Below, in pieces: positions 26,453-33,157 of a stretch of 64,000 nt of DNA. The translations under genes and the position numbers were made by a program. The notes under the pieces are model-generated. The model saw only the letters and a list, made by a program, of their open reading frames with translations. It was not told the origin of the DNA and made no database searches. How positions within the stretch are numbered: position 1 is the first letter of the stretch; each line of letters starts with the position of its first letter. The DNA is from a virus. The stretch lies in IMG/VR virus record IMGVR_UViG_3300023174_000040, positions 62,001-126,000 of that record. One strand, given 5' to 3'.

Positions 26453-26689
26453 ATGACCTACACAGAAAAAGAATACGAACTGGCGATGAGATATGTTAAT
26501 GGTGACATAAACGATGTCCAGTTGAATTATTTAGCCGTTCAGGGCAAAACAACTGAAAAAAGAATAAGAGAAATAGCCGAATATGTCAATTTCGTGAGTC
26601 CGTTTTTAATTGCATCCGGACTAATCTTGGCTTTTCTGGCTTTTCACCTAGTCTTTTGTTTTCTATGTGTTGTTTTTAATTTCAAATAA
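26453..26689 (+). CDS. Small membrane protein
   Basis: 78 residues: a charged N-terminal half and one long hydrophobic hairpin (FVSPFLIASGLILAFLAFHLVFCFLCVVF). A TATAAT box at 26441-26446 precedes the ATG by six bases, the same near-leaderless arrangement as at 18598 and 24211. Function unknown. Confidence 0.6.
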   Translation: MTYTEKEYELAMRYVNGDINDVQLNYLAVQGKTTEKRIREIAEYVNFVSPFLIASGLILAFLAFHLVFCFLCVVFNFK

Positions 26690-26729
26690 CTAATTTTTTC
26701 CGGGAAATCGTAGACGACCGGCAAACTGC

Positions 26730-27101
26730 TCAGTCTCTTATATTTTCGATATTAAATAGCCAGTTCTTAAAACTCTCTCTCCAATACATAGTAGATGCTA
26801 CCGGACTACTGAGAGTATAGTCCATATTTCTTCCGCTATTCTTTACAAATCCTAATTTTTTGTAGAATCTATTCAAAGCTTCTTTCTTACCTTTATCTGC
26901 TTCTGGTCTGATCACAATAGGCTTACCAACTCTTTTTGCATAATCCTGCAACATTCTGATTATATCTGAACCAACACCACTGTTTTGTTTTTCCTCTGGT
27001 ATTTTGACTGTCTCCAATTCGATTTTATGTTTATCTTCAAATGCAGAAACATTTGCGAACGGGTATTTTTGATTTATTTTGTCCAAAACAAGGTCTAGCA
27101 T
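26730..27101 (-). CDS. GNAT-like acetyltransferase
   Basis: 123 residues from the ATG at 27099-27101. The order EEKQNSGVGSDIIRMLQDYAKRVGKPIVIRPEADKGKKEALNRFYKKLGFVKNSG is the GNAT acetyl-CoA loop (Q/R-x-x-G-x-G/A) and C-terminal FYxKLGF motif. The final residues ESFKNWLFNIEN repeat the aromatic F..W leader style, here at the C-terminus. A much longer frame upstream antisense to the secreted-protein gene is unlikely to be translated. Substrate unknown. Confidence 0.65.
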   Translation of the reverse strand: MLDLVLDKINQKYPFANVSAFEDKHKIELETVKIPEEKQNSGVGSDIIRMLQDYAKRVGKPIVIRPEADKGKKEALNRFYKKLGFVKNSGRNMDYTLSSPVASTMYWRESFKNWLFNIENIRD

Positions 27102-27145
27102 AATATTATCTATCTTTTTATTCAAAAAAAATACAGAGATTGCTC

Positions 27146-27173
27146 TTGACCCTGAACGCCTTTTTGCTACAAT
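27146..27173 (+). promoter_or_regulatory. Sigma70-type promoter
   Basis: TTGACC (27146-27151), a 16-base spacer and TACAAT (27168-27173), 40 bases before the secreted-protein start at 27214. Confidence 0.6.
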
Positions 27174-27213
27174 GCTCACTGTTCGAGGACGATTTTTAAC
27201 CAAAGGAGTAGAT

Positions 27214-27603
27214 ATGATTAAGTTTCTTAGTTTTGTTTCTTGTTTAGTGGTTTGTGCTGGATCGTATGCCGGCCAGACCAGTATTGATAGCACCGATACA
27301 TCAGTTTCGGTTCTCAGGACCGATAGCATTGCCCCTGCTGCAACAACTGCCGCCCCAGTTGCTATCGCTAATTGCTGCAACACTTGCAATAGTTGTAATG
27401 ATGGTTGCATCAACAACTGTGATAGTTGCTGCAAGAAGCGTGAAAGGGCTTTCAGCCGCTCCCGCACTCATACTGAGAATGTAACCTGCCAGAACTGCCA
27501 GCAGGTTAAAGAGGAGACGGATACCGTTGAGACTAGTCGCAAGCGACTCAATGGTAGTGTAATCAAGAGAAGTCGTAGCCGTACTTCCGTTTCGGTACGG
27601 TAA
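27214..27603 (+). CDS. Secreted Cys-rich, Arg/Ser-rich small protein
   Basis: 129 residues starting at 27214 with RBS AAAGGAG. MIKFLSFVSCLVVCAGSYAG is a Sec signal peptide. A cysteine cluster follows (CCNTCNSCNDGC, NCDSCC) and then a basic segment with SRSRT and KRSRSRTSVSVR. It differs from the neighbourhood in composition, being more GC-rich. The last codons are a GGTACGGT motif copy. Such Cys-rich secreted proteins could act in the periplasm or at the cell surface; no family recognised. Confidence 0.65.
   Translation: MIKFLSFVSCLVVCAGSYAGQTSIDSTDTSVSVLRTDSIAPAATTAAPVAIANCCNTCNSCNDGCINNCDSCCKKRERAFSRSRTHTENVTCQNCQQVKEETDTVETSRKRLNGSVIKRSRSRTSVSVR
27583..27601 (+). promoter_or_regulatory. 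GGTACGGT motif at gene end
   Basis: Reads ACTTCCGTTTCGGTACGGT, the least pyrimidine-rich copy. It encodes the last residues of the secreted protein and lies just upstream of the structured RNA at 27619-27724. Confidence 0.45.
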
Positions 27604-27618
27604 CTGCTTGTCCCGCCA

Positions 27619-27724
27619 CCCCCTTGCTCGTGTCTCCCGTGTTCAACCCGCACGGTCAACGTAGCATATCACGGTTCTCCTGCACAACCAGATATGCCGA
27701 GACTCCGAGCAAGGGGGTTTTTTA
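27619..27724 (+). ncRNA. Structured three-way-junction RNA ending in a terminator
   Basis: A 12-bp outer stem, CCCCCTTGCTCG (27619-27630) with CGAGCAAGGGGG (27706-27717), continues into GTCTC/GAGAC (27632-27636/27699-27703). It encloses two hairpins: CCGTG/CACGG (27637-27641/27651-27655) and GCATAT/ATATGC (27664-27669/27692-27697). A T-run follows. As a terminator it is far larger than needed, so it may be a small RNA or an elaborate 3' end. Confidence 0.6.
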
Positions 27725-27735
27725 TTTTAAAAAAT

Positions 27736-27933
27736 ATGAGAGAATTAAACTCTGAGGACTTGAGTAAGTTCGCAACCAATAACGGTTTCATCCTTAAAAA
27801 AAAAGATGAAGAATATGAACTTTATAGCAAAACAGAAGATAAGGTTCTGCTTTTCAAGAGTGTAAAAGAAACATTTAGAAGAATCTCTGACGAAATTAAT
27901 ACTTTAAAGAAAACGAAAAATGTCCTACATTGA
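27736..27933 (+). CDS. Small hypothetical protein
   Basis: 65 residues from ATG 27736 (MRELNSEDLSKFATNNGF ...). Lys/Glu-rich and mostly helical. Its end overlaps the next gene by 14 bases. Starting upstream at 27694 would place coding sequence inside the terminator stem, so the later ATG is preferred. Confidence 0.55.
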   Translation: MRELNSEDLSKFATNNGFILKKKDEEYELYSKTEDKVLLFKSVKETFRRISDEINTLKKTKNVLH

Positions 27934-28291
27934 CAACAGTAAGGAAATCAAAGAGACTATTCTCAAGTTGAATAGCCTATGTGAAGCAAATAAAGAAATT
28001 TATATCAATCAACTAGATCACAAGGCTAATCTTAGTTCTGCTCTTTTCAAGATCAAGAATAATCTTGAAAGGCTAGTTAAGAATCCAAAAGACTTGCCAG
28101 AAGTTATTTTCAATTGCTTTGAAATTGCAAAGCCATTGACACCATACTATAGCACCGATCTTGGTAAAAACAAAATTGATCAGCCATTGACCAACGAAGA
28201 AAAATTAGGTTTTCTTGAGAAGTTGGAAAAGTTTCAAGTCACAGATGAAATGAAAGAAAAATATAAAGGAACAGTCAATCAAGGAGGTTAG
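27920..28291 (+). CDS. Hypothetical helical protein
   Basis: 123 residues, soluble, largely helical (IKETILKLNSLCEANKEIYINQLDHKANLSSALFKIKNNLERL). Overlaps the preceding gene; ends in GAGGTTAG, which gives the RBS of the next gene. Function unknown. Confidence 0.6.
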   Translation: MSYIDNSKEIKETILKLNSLCEANKEIYINQLDHKANLSSALFKIKNNLERLVKNPKDLPEVIFNCFEIAKPLTPYYSTDLGKNKIDQPLTNEEKLGFLEKLEKFQVTDEMKEKYKGTVNQGG

Positions 28292-28292
28292 T

Positions 28293-28487
28293 GTGAACTC
28301 TGATTATCGGGTTGTAAATATTGGTGAGGTCAAGGACTATTTCATTATTCAAGAAGTTTACTATAATGATAATGAAGAAGTAATCAGTGCGACAAATGCA
28401 AGCCCCTGTGGAAATTCAATTGAAGAACTGGTACAATTTGCCGATTGTGTTTTAAAGGCAAGTAAAAAACCAGTCCTAAAATTGTAA
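28293..28487 (+). CDS. Small conserved phage protein (family with 54455-54691)
   Basis: 64 residues from GTG with RBS AAGGAGG. The layout NYRVV ... YFIIQEVYYND ... SIEELVQFADCVLKASKKPVLK matches the gene at 54455 (NYRVIKKA ... YIVHNVYHDE ... LKKMLEACKKSVIDY). This small-protein type is common in phages and bacteria. Function unknown. Confidence 0.6.
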   Translation: MNSDYRVVNIGEVKDYFIIQEVYYNDNEEVISATNASPCGNSIEELVQFADCVLKASKKPVLKL

Positions 28488-28541
28488 AGAAGGGGATAAA
28501 AGGTTTAAAGGTTGATTTTGGTTTGATTTAGGTTGATTTTT

Positions 28542-28818
28542 GGCCCAGTAGCTCAATTGGATAAGAGCAACAGCCTTCGTGAAATAGGAGTGCTTAAAGA
28601 GAAATCTTTAATGTAGAATCGCTTAAATTCGGTGAAGGCTTAACTGCTAATACCGAGCCAAGCCTAAGCAATTAGGAAGGTGTAGAGACTTAACAGGCGA
28701 CACCTAAAGTTGAAAGACAATGGTGAAGATAAAGTCCAGACCACAAACAGTAATGGTAGTGAAAACTATAGTGGTACCGCTAAGCTGTAGGTTCCAAGTT
28801 CGATCCTTGGCTGGGTCA
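28542..28818 (+). tRNA. tRNA-Arg(UCU) interrupted by a group I intron
   Basis: Exons 28542-28577 and 28780-28818. Acceptor GGCCCAG/CTGGGTC, D-arm GCTC...GAGC, anticodon stem ACAGC/GCTGT, T-arm CCAAG-TTCGATC-CTTGG and discriminator A are all present. Joining the exons gives loop CTTCTAA, anticodon TCT. The intron enters after U34, the same place as the cyanobacterial tRNA-Leu(UAA) intron. No CCA is encoded. Confidence 0.85.
28578..28779 (+). ncRNA. Group I intron (202 nt) in tRNA-Arg
   Basis: It follows an exon U and ends with G, as group I introns do. Core elements match the tRNA-intron class: AAATTCGGTGAAGGC with CCGAGCCAAGCC (P4/P5 region), then GGAAGGTGTAGAGACTTAAC and AGATAAAGTCCAG (P7/P3 region). 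Paired CTTAAAGA-gaaa-TCTTTAA forms P2. No ORF lies inside, so splicing should be RNA-catalysed. Confidence 0.85.
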
Positions 28819-28876
28819 TTTTGTTTTGTTTTGAAAAAGAGCAAAGTATTTACTATTAATATTTTGTAGTAATCAC

Positions 28877-29016
28877 ACAAGAGTAGCTCAACGGGTAGAG
28901 CGTTTGACTGTCCAAAGCCACTGAATTGAAGCTCAAAAAAGCTGGCAATCTATCGGGTTCAATACCCAAACAGTGGATTAATCAAATGGTTGCAAGTTCG
29001 AATCTTGCCTCTTGTG
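28877..29016 (+). tRNA. tRNA-Asn(GUU) with a 67-base insert in the anticodon loop
   Basis: Acceptor ACAAGAG/CTCTTGT, D-arm GCTC...GAGC, anticodon stem TTTGA/TCAAA and T-arm GCAAG-TTCGAAT-CTTGC. Removing 28912-28978 gives loop CTGTTAA, anticodon GTT. The outer tRNA body resembles bacterial tRNA-Asn. The insert is too short for a group I intron and its ends do not give a bulge-helix-bulge. How or whether it is removed is unknown. Confidence 0.75.
28912..28978 (+). other. Insert folding as a D-armless tRNA-like element
   Basis: Inside the tRNA-Asn loop, CCACTG (28918-28923) pairs with CAGTGG (28971-28976). Joined directly to the 3' strand is a T-arm GGG-TTCAATA-CCC, and the only other hairpin is AGCT-caaaaa-AGCT. 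The spacing T-stem(5)-loop(7)-T-stem(5)-acceptor(7) is that of a tRNA 3' half, so this looks like a nested, reduced tRNA. Confidence 0.5.
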
Positions 29017-29017
29017 C

Positions 29018-29161
29018 TTAGTTTTTTCTATCATGATAATCAACAACTTCTCTACACAATTTAACAAATTCTTCTGAACTTAAAGTGTGTTTTGCTAAAT
29101 TGGCCTCCTTGAGAACAAGTTGACAATTATCTAGTGTGTTTTCTCCACCACTGTCAACCAG
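29018..29161 (-). pseudogene. 3' remnant of an HNH endonuclease
   Basis: The minus-strand frame ends VDSGGENTLDNCQLVLKEANLAKHTLSSEEFVKLC, which resembles the C-terminal part of phage HNH homing endonucleases (GGENTLDN.QL...EAN.AK). The catalytic N-terminal half is absent, and further upstream the frame runs antisense to the next gene. Its stop codon begins one base beyond the 3' end of tRNA-Asn. Probably the remains of a mobile-intron endonuclease. Confidence 0.5.
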
Positions 29162-29187
29162 AGTCTCTAGTGGTGTTGGTTTTTTTA
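29145..29187 (+). terminator. Probable terminator of the tRNA pair
   Basis: ACCACT (29147-29152) with AGTGGT (29169-29174) forms a stem with a 16-base loop, followed by a run of seven Ts at 29180-29186. It lies downstream of the two tRNAs and immediately before the start codon at 29187. Confidence 0.5.
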
Positions 29188-29987
29188 TGCCTACTCCTGA
29201 AATGATTGAAAAGAGGAGGATTGAAGTATTAGAAATTCCTGAAGATATTTTGTCTGCTGCTCTTGGTAGCCCATCGGCCAAGAATCACAAGAATAAATAC
29301 CCAATCATCAATGATTGGGCTTCTAATCAGGAAGTCGTAAAAGCACATTATGAAAGATACCAGGAAGTTGTAAGCGATAAAAGCAACTTCTTTATCAGAC
29401 CCGTAAGTGCAAACTACACAAACAATATTGCAAAGTCACTTTTGAATAAAAGTAGCCATTGCATTCTTGCACCAATATTATTTGATGCTCCCAATCCTTA
29501 TTGGGAGAGTGATTATCATGATATTTTGAAGAAACATCCTGATTTGGAGAAAAAGCTAATTCTTGTCCATATCAGCGACATGGAGTATGATGAAAGAATT
29601 GAGCAAAAAGAGAAGCATTCTCCAAAGGTTAAAAAGTCTTTATATAATCGTGAAGAGAATTGTTCTTCAAAGGTTGAAGAGCCTGTTTTGAAAGCTAAAG
29701 ATTCTTCTGGATCAGGGACTATTCACGTTCCCATTCGTTCTAAACACCCTGCTCAAGAGAAAACCATGAATCGTGCAGATATGTTGGTCGCCAAGGTCTT
29801 CGGATTGATATCTGCTAATCCAAGCCTTAACAGGAAGGAAATTCATAATCGGTGTGGCAACAATTTTAAGGCTGGGGAGTTGGATACAACTTTGCAAACG
29901 CTTATCGCCCAAGGCCGTATCTACCTTAAAAAGGTCTTGACCCGTGGGCGACCTGCGGAGCGATTCTGGCCGATTGGCTTGGAATGA
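29187..29987 (+). CDS. Hypothetical protein with winged-helix-like C-terminus
   Basis: 266 residues from ATG 29187; an upstream frame to 29136 lacks a start context. The C-terminal 75 residues (MLVAKVFGLISANPSLNRKEIHNRCGNNFKAGELDTTLQTLIAQGRIYLKKVLTRGRPAERFWPIG) follow a winged-helix pattern ending in a basic wing. The middle is charged and disordered. The C-terminal part is more GC-rich than the start. Possibly a phage DNA-binding regulator; family unidentified. Confidence 0.6.
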   Translation: MPTPEMIEKRRIEVLEIPEDILSAALGSPSAKNHKNKYPIINDWASNQEVVKAHYERYQEVVSDKSNFFIRPVSANYTNNIAKSLLNKSSHCILAPILFDAPNPYWESDYHDILKKHPDLEKKLILVHISDMEYDERIEQKEKHSPKVKKSLYNREENCSSKVEEPVLKAKDSSGSGTIHVPIRSKHPAQEKTMNRADMLVAKVFGLISANPSLNRKEIHNRCGNNFKAGELDTTLQTLIAQGRIYLKKVLTRGRPAERFWPIGLE

Positions 29988-30041
29988 TCTGAGATTACGA
30001 TAAGTGAGCTAGAGTAATGAACGATGAATCTAAGGTGAATC

Positions 30042-30428
30042 ATGAAACCTAAACTAATCGAACTCTTGGAAGAAATCATAGAATCTGCTGATTCTTATTA
30101 CACAGAATCAAATCCAGAAGTTCCAGTAATACTGGAAAAAATAGTTTTTAATGCTGCTAGAGTGATTAAGATATTATCAAAGGATAATAAAAAAATATCT
30201 ATCACAGAAGGTGACACTCTAGCAAACATCCGAACTACAGATTCTTATCGTGAAATGCCAAGTGGTCCGCCGCCTTCTTTATCTAAAAATGCAGAGATTA
30301 AGAGTTTGAAACTTACTGATAAAGAAATTGAGGCGATTGAACTGTCGATGGTTAAGCGACTGGATTTGGATGCTATATACACTCTCCGCAATCTACTTGA
30401 AAGAACAAAGGGAAAACATGAGTTTTGA
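30042..30428 (+). CDS. Hypothetical protein with LTDKEIEAIE module
   Basis: 128 residues. The last third, LKLTDKEIEAIELSMVKRLDLDAIYTLRNLLERT, is repeated in the gene at 30857 (LKLTDKEIEAIDWAEMDAIL ... ATILRNLLERI), so the two genes share a duplicated module. Overlaps the following gene by 11 bases. Function unknown. Confidence 0.6.
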   Translation: MKPKLIELLEEIIESADSYYTESNPEVPVILEKIVFNAARVIKILSKDNKKISITEGDTLANIRTTDSYREMPSGPPPSLSKNAEIKSLKLTDKEIEAIELSMVKRLDLDAIYTLRNLLERTKGKHEF

Positions 30429-30567
30429 TGATTGGTTAAACTGTGATCGAAAAGGAGGCTCTTTCTCTGAAAATGTCAAAATTTTCATTGAACAAAAAAA
30501 CACAGATGGCATAATTAGCTTATTATCAGAAGCTTACAAACAAGGATATGATAATGGATGTTTTTGA
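30418..30567 (+). CDS. Small hypothetical protein
   Basis: 49 residues from the ATG at 30418 (MSFDDWLNCDRKGGSF ... EAYKQGYDNGCF), overlapping the previous gene. RBS AAAGGGAAA upstream. No motif recognised. A 26-residue ORF (30554-30634) follows but is too weak to call. Confidence 0.5.
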   Translation: MSFDDWLNCDRKGGSFSENVKIFIEQKNTDGIISLLSEAYKQGYDNGCF

Positions 30568-30623
30568 AGTTCTTCTAGACCCCCACCAAAACTTGCTTCA
30601 GAGGCTTAACTTACGGAATGTGA

Positions 30624-30857
30624 ATGATGACTAACCTACCAGAAATAGAAAAAATATCAGTAATGAGTCTTAAACCAGATGATATACTGGTTTTTAGTAC
30701 CGATGAAAAAATACCTAGTGCTGATTATGCAAGAATAGACCAAAAAATAACTGACTGGAAGATTCAGAGCAATATAGCAAACAAACATTTGATACTAAAT
30801 TCTCTAAAACTAGAAGTATTGTCAAAAGAACAGGCTCAAAAACTGGAAAATAACTAA
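30624..30857 (+). CDS. Small hypothetical protein
   Basis: 77 residues with two adjacent ATGs (30624 or 30627). Contains SVMSLKPDDILVFSTDEKIPSAD, a beta-rich start, then a helical region. TAATGA-type overlap with the next gene. Similar small proteins occur in many phages; function unknown. Confidence 0.55.
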   Translation: MMTNLPEIEKISVMSLKPDDILVFSTDEKIPSADYARIDQKITDWKIQSNIANKHLILNSLKLEVLSKEQAQKLENN

Positions 30858-31312
30858 TGATTAATGAACCTATTGCATGGGCGGTCATGCAACCCGATTC
30901 TTATTCTGTTTTCGTATCATATGATAAAGCGGTTGCTCATCGTGATATTTGTGCTGGTGGTGATATTATTCCTCTTTATCGTTCACCCAACCCTACCGAT
31001 AAAGAAATTGAACGATTGAAACTTACAGATAAAGAAATTGAGGCGATTGATTGGGCGGAAATGGATGCAATTCTGCAAGCGGCAAACGAAACCTCTCCAG
31101 ATCAGATTCAATTGTGGCAAAAAAGAGCCACCATCCTCCGTAATCTATTAGAAAGAATAATGGATGAAAACATAATACCCACAGATGATTGGAAAAATGT
31201 TGCTTTGAAACTTGGCGAATTATTGTCAACCCAAGGCCCAGAAAAGTATTATACTTTTACTCCAGAACAATGGTTTGAGTGGGCAAAATCTACAATAGAG
31301 GGAAACAAATGA
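30857..31312 (+). CDS. Hypothetical protein with duplicated LTDKEIEAI module
   Basis: 151 residues. The start EPIAWAVMQPDSYSVFVSYDKAVAHRD ... IIPLYRSP is a pattern seen in many phage proteins annotated as hypothetical. The middle repeats the LKLTDKEIEAI module of the gene at 30042. Overlaps both neighbours by a few bases, so translationally coupled. Confidence 0.6.
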   Translation: MINEPIAWAVMQPDSYSVFVSYDKAVAHRDICAGGDIIPLYRSPNPTDKEIERLKLTDKEIEAIDWAEMDAILQAANETSPDQIQLWQKRATILRNLLERIMDENIIPTDDWKNVALKLGELLSTQGPEKYYTFTPEQWFEWAKSTIEGNK

Positions 31313-31494
31313 ACGAAGATAATTTTATAGAATTGTCCGCACCCGTTTCTCTCAAGGATTTGACGAGAGAAGCAGAAGATTATTGTGAAGAACTAGGAGT
31401 TGAATATAATCCTAAAAAAATAATGGTTGGTACAGACTATGGAACTAGAGTAGTTTTATGGTATGATAATGAGGAAAACAATGATAAACAATGA
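31309..31494 (+). CDS. Small hypothetical protein (paralogue of 41565-41750)
   Basis: 61 residues, ATGA overlap with the previous gene. Residues LKDLTREAEDYCEELGVEYNPKKIMVGTDYGTRVVLWYDNEE match the gene at 41565 (LSKLIREAEDFCEEL ... TKIKISTDYGRKVVMYYEEEE). Each copy is followed by a paralogue of the KYKICK gene, so a gene block was duplicated. Function unknown. Confidence 0.6.
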   Translation: MNEDNFIELSAPVSLKDLTREAEDYCEELGVEYNPKKIMVGTDYGTRVVLWYDNEENNDKQ

Positions 31495-31681
31495 TGAAGA
31501 GTATCAACAAACAATATTTAATATTAATGAACAAAAACAAAGACTTATTCAATATTCTCAAAATTGGGAAAAAGAAGGCTATTCAAAAGAGCAAGTCAAA
31601 AAACTACTAGAGCCATTAGAGTCTTTTCATATAGGGCTTGTTGAAGAAGCCGAAAATTATATGAATGGAAAAAATAAATGA
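31481..31681 (+). CDS. Small coiled-coil hypothetical protein
   Basis: 66 residues from ATG 31481 with RBS GAGGAAAA. Mostly helical and charged (INEQKQRLIQYSQNWEKEGYSKEQVKKLLEPLESFHIGLVEEAE). Overlaps genes on both sides. Function unknown. Confidence 0.55.
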   Translation: MINNDEEYQQTIFNINEQKQRLIQYSQNWEKEGYSKEQVKKLLEPLESFHIGLVEEAENYMNGKNK

Positions 31682-31833
31682 AATATTATCTATTCACTAT
31701 ATTTTGTACCCTAATCTTAATGTTTTGGATATATGCTTTAGAAATTAAAGTGAACGATCTAGAAGAAAAAGTAAGAATTCAAAGAGTAGAAATTGATTCA
31801 CTAGTTAAAAATAAGGATTGGGTAGAAAAATGA
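31678..31833 (+). CDS. Small membrane protein with coiled-coil tail
   Basis: 51 residues, ATGA overlaps at both ends. One transmembrane helix (YYLFTIFCTLILMFWIYAL) and then a heptad segment (IKVNDLEEKVRIQRVEIDSLVKN). The layout resembles small phage inner-membrane proteins such as spanin-type or holin-associated subunits, but no lysis gene is recognised next to it. Confidence 0.55.
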   Translation: MKYYLFTIFCTLILMFWIYALEIKVNDLEEKVRIQRVEIDSLVKNKDWVEK

Positions 31834-32072
31834 CTAAATACAAAATTTGTAAATTTGTTGATGGTAACGGAAAAGAATGGTATCAAGTCAAGAAAAAAGG
31901 GTGGTTATTTTGGCGTTACTTGGATACATTTGAAAAAATGGCACTACGTTCTTATAGAGTTATTCTTAAACTTTCTAATGTAGAAGAAGCAAACAAATAT
32001 ATCGAAGAAGATAAATGGCGTGATAGATCATGGCAAGCTAAAAAAGTAGAATGTTGGAATTATAATGACTAA
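31830..32072 (+). CDS. Small KYKICK-family protein (paralogue of 41740-42216)
   Basis: 80 residues with an ATGA overlap. MTKYKICKFVDGNGKEWYQVKKKGWLFWRYLD matches the N-terminus of the gene at 41740 (MKYKICKLMGWDGSEWYQVKKKGWLFWNWVG). The aromatic-basic WYQVKKKGWLFW core is near-identical. Unknown function. Confidence 0.6.
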   Translation: MTKYKICKFVDGNGKEWYQVKKKGWLFWRYLDTFEKMALRSYRVILKLSNVEEANKYIEEDKWRDRSWQAKKVECWNYND

Positions 32073-32415
32073 AAATCAACCTAAAACATGGTTCATAGAT
32101 TTTGATGGCACTCTTGTGACTCAAAAAAGCCACATGAGTTCAGAAGATTTTATTCTTTCAACTACAAAATCCTTCTTTGAAGAAATAATAAAAGAAGAAG
32201 ACTTTGTAATTATTACCACCGCAAGAACATGCGATGATAAAGAAAGAATAGAAAAATTCCTTAAATATCATAATCTTAAATTTGATCTAATTGTTTGTGG
32301 AATCCCCAAAGGCTCAAGAATTTTAATAAATGACAAAAAGCCAGACGGGACTTTAACTGCTTATGCTCATAATTTAGAAAGAGACAAGGGAATTGATCTT
32401 TCCCTATTTGTTTAA
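32065..32415 (+). CDS. HAD-family phosphatase-like protein
   Basis: 116 residues. HAD motif I is WFIDFDGTLV, motif II ITTART, and a late motif III/IV region ILINDKKPDGT. It lacks a cap domain, so it belongs to the small HAD type seen in sugar- or nucleotide-phosphate phosphatases and polynucleotide phosphatases. Substrate unknown. Overlaps the previous gene by eight bases. Confidence 0.7.
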   Translation: MTKNQPKTWFIDFDGTLVTQKSHMSSEDFILSTTKSFFEEIIKEEDFVIITTARTCDDKERIEKFLKYHNLKFDLIVCGIPKGSRILINDKKPDGTLTAYAHNLERDKGIDLSLFV

Positions 32416-32453
32416 ATGAAAAATGTTGTATAATAAGTCAAAGGATTAAAAAA

Positions 32454-33149
32454 ATGCAAAGAAGAGATTTTCTAAAAACCAGTGCCTTATCATCAGGATT
32501 ATTTTTAAGTAATAATTTATTTAATAATAGTCATCAACCAAAAGATATTGATTTAATAATAGATGCTATAGAAAAACAAGCATCACTAAGTTATGTTCCT
32601 GTTTCTAGCGAATCACCAAAAGTTTTTAAATTATATGATTTTCAAAAAGAAATTATAAGAAATATTTATGAAAATGAACAAGTAATTATTATTAAATCTC
32701 GTCAAATAGGAATGTCAACAATTTTGAGAGCGATTGTAGAAATCAATGAGAAGCAATTTGTAAATTCTTCAAAATATCATTTTGATTTAAAGTATTATTT
32801 GGGCTTGCGTCATGATAGAAATATTTTCAGGAGGGTGGGTGATGAGTCGAGTGTCAAAAACATTTCCAAAGGCGAGAAGGCCATGGGTGTGATTGATGAA
32901 AATATTGCAGTTATTTGTAACCCGTCAGCCCTTATGCCTCTGCCATATATTAAAACTGTTATTGCTGGAAGTATTGATGGGCAAGGCCGTATGAAGTGGG
33001 TATACGATAATGCAGAAAAATACGGTTACAAAGTTTTTGTTTATCCGTATTATAAAACAACGCCTAGTTTAGAACGTTGTTTCTTGTATTTTAAAAAGAA
33101 CTTGTCTAAAAAGCATTGGCAACAAGAGTTTGAGTGCAAGTTTTCTTGA
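32454..33149 (+). CDS. Truncated terminase-like ATPase with Tat-like N-terminus
   Basis: 231 residues. Residues about 60-90 (KLYDFQKEIIRNIYENEQVIIIKSRQIGMSTILRAI) resemble the Walker A region of phage terminase large subunits. The C-terminus (TPSLERCFLYFKKNLSKKHWQQEFECKF) resembles the stretch before the terminase nuclease domain; Walker B and the nuclease are missing. The N-terminus MQRRDFLKTSALSSGLFLSNN is a twin-arginine-type leader (RRDFLK plus weak hydrophobic stretch). A TATAAT box lies at 32429-32434. Could be a decayed terminase or a domain reused elsewhere. Confidence 0.5.
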   Translation: MQRRDFLKTSALSSGLFLSNNLFNNSHQPKDIDLIIDAIEKQASLSYVPVSSESPKVFKLYDFQKEIIRNIYENEQVIIIKSRQIGMSTILRAIVEINEKQFVNSSKYHFDLKYYLGLRHDRNIFRRVGDESSVKNISKGEKAMGVIDENIAVICNPSALMPLPYIKTVIAGSIDGQGRMKWVYDNAEKYGYKVFVYPYYKTTPSLERCFLYFKKNLSKKHWQQEFECKFS

Positions 33150-33157
33150 GGACAAAA

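Noticed and set aside
28912-28978. Archaeal-type bulge-helix-bulge intron
   Set aside because: The ends do not form the 3-base bulges with a 4-bp central helix; the insert instead has its own acceptor-like closing stem.
30554-30634. 26-residue ORF
   Set aside because: No RBS, no motif and overlap with the next gene; too weak to annotate.
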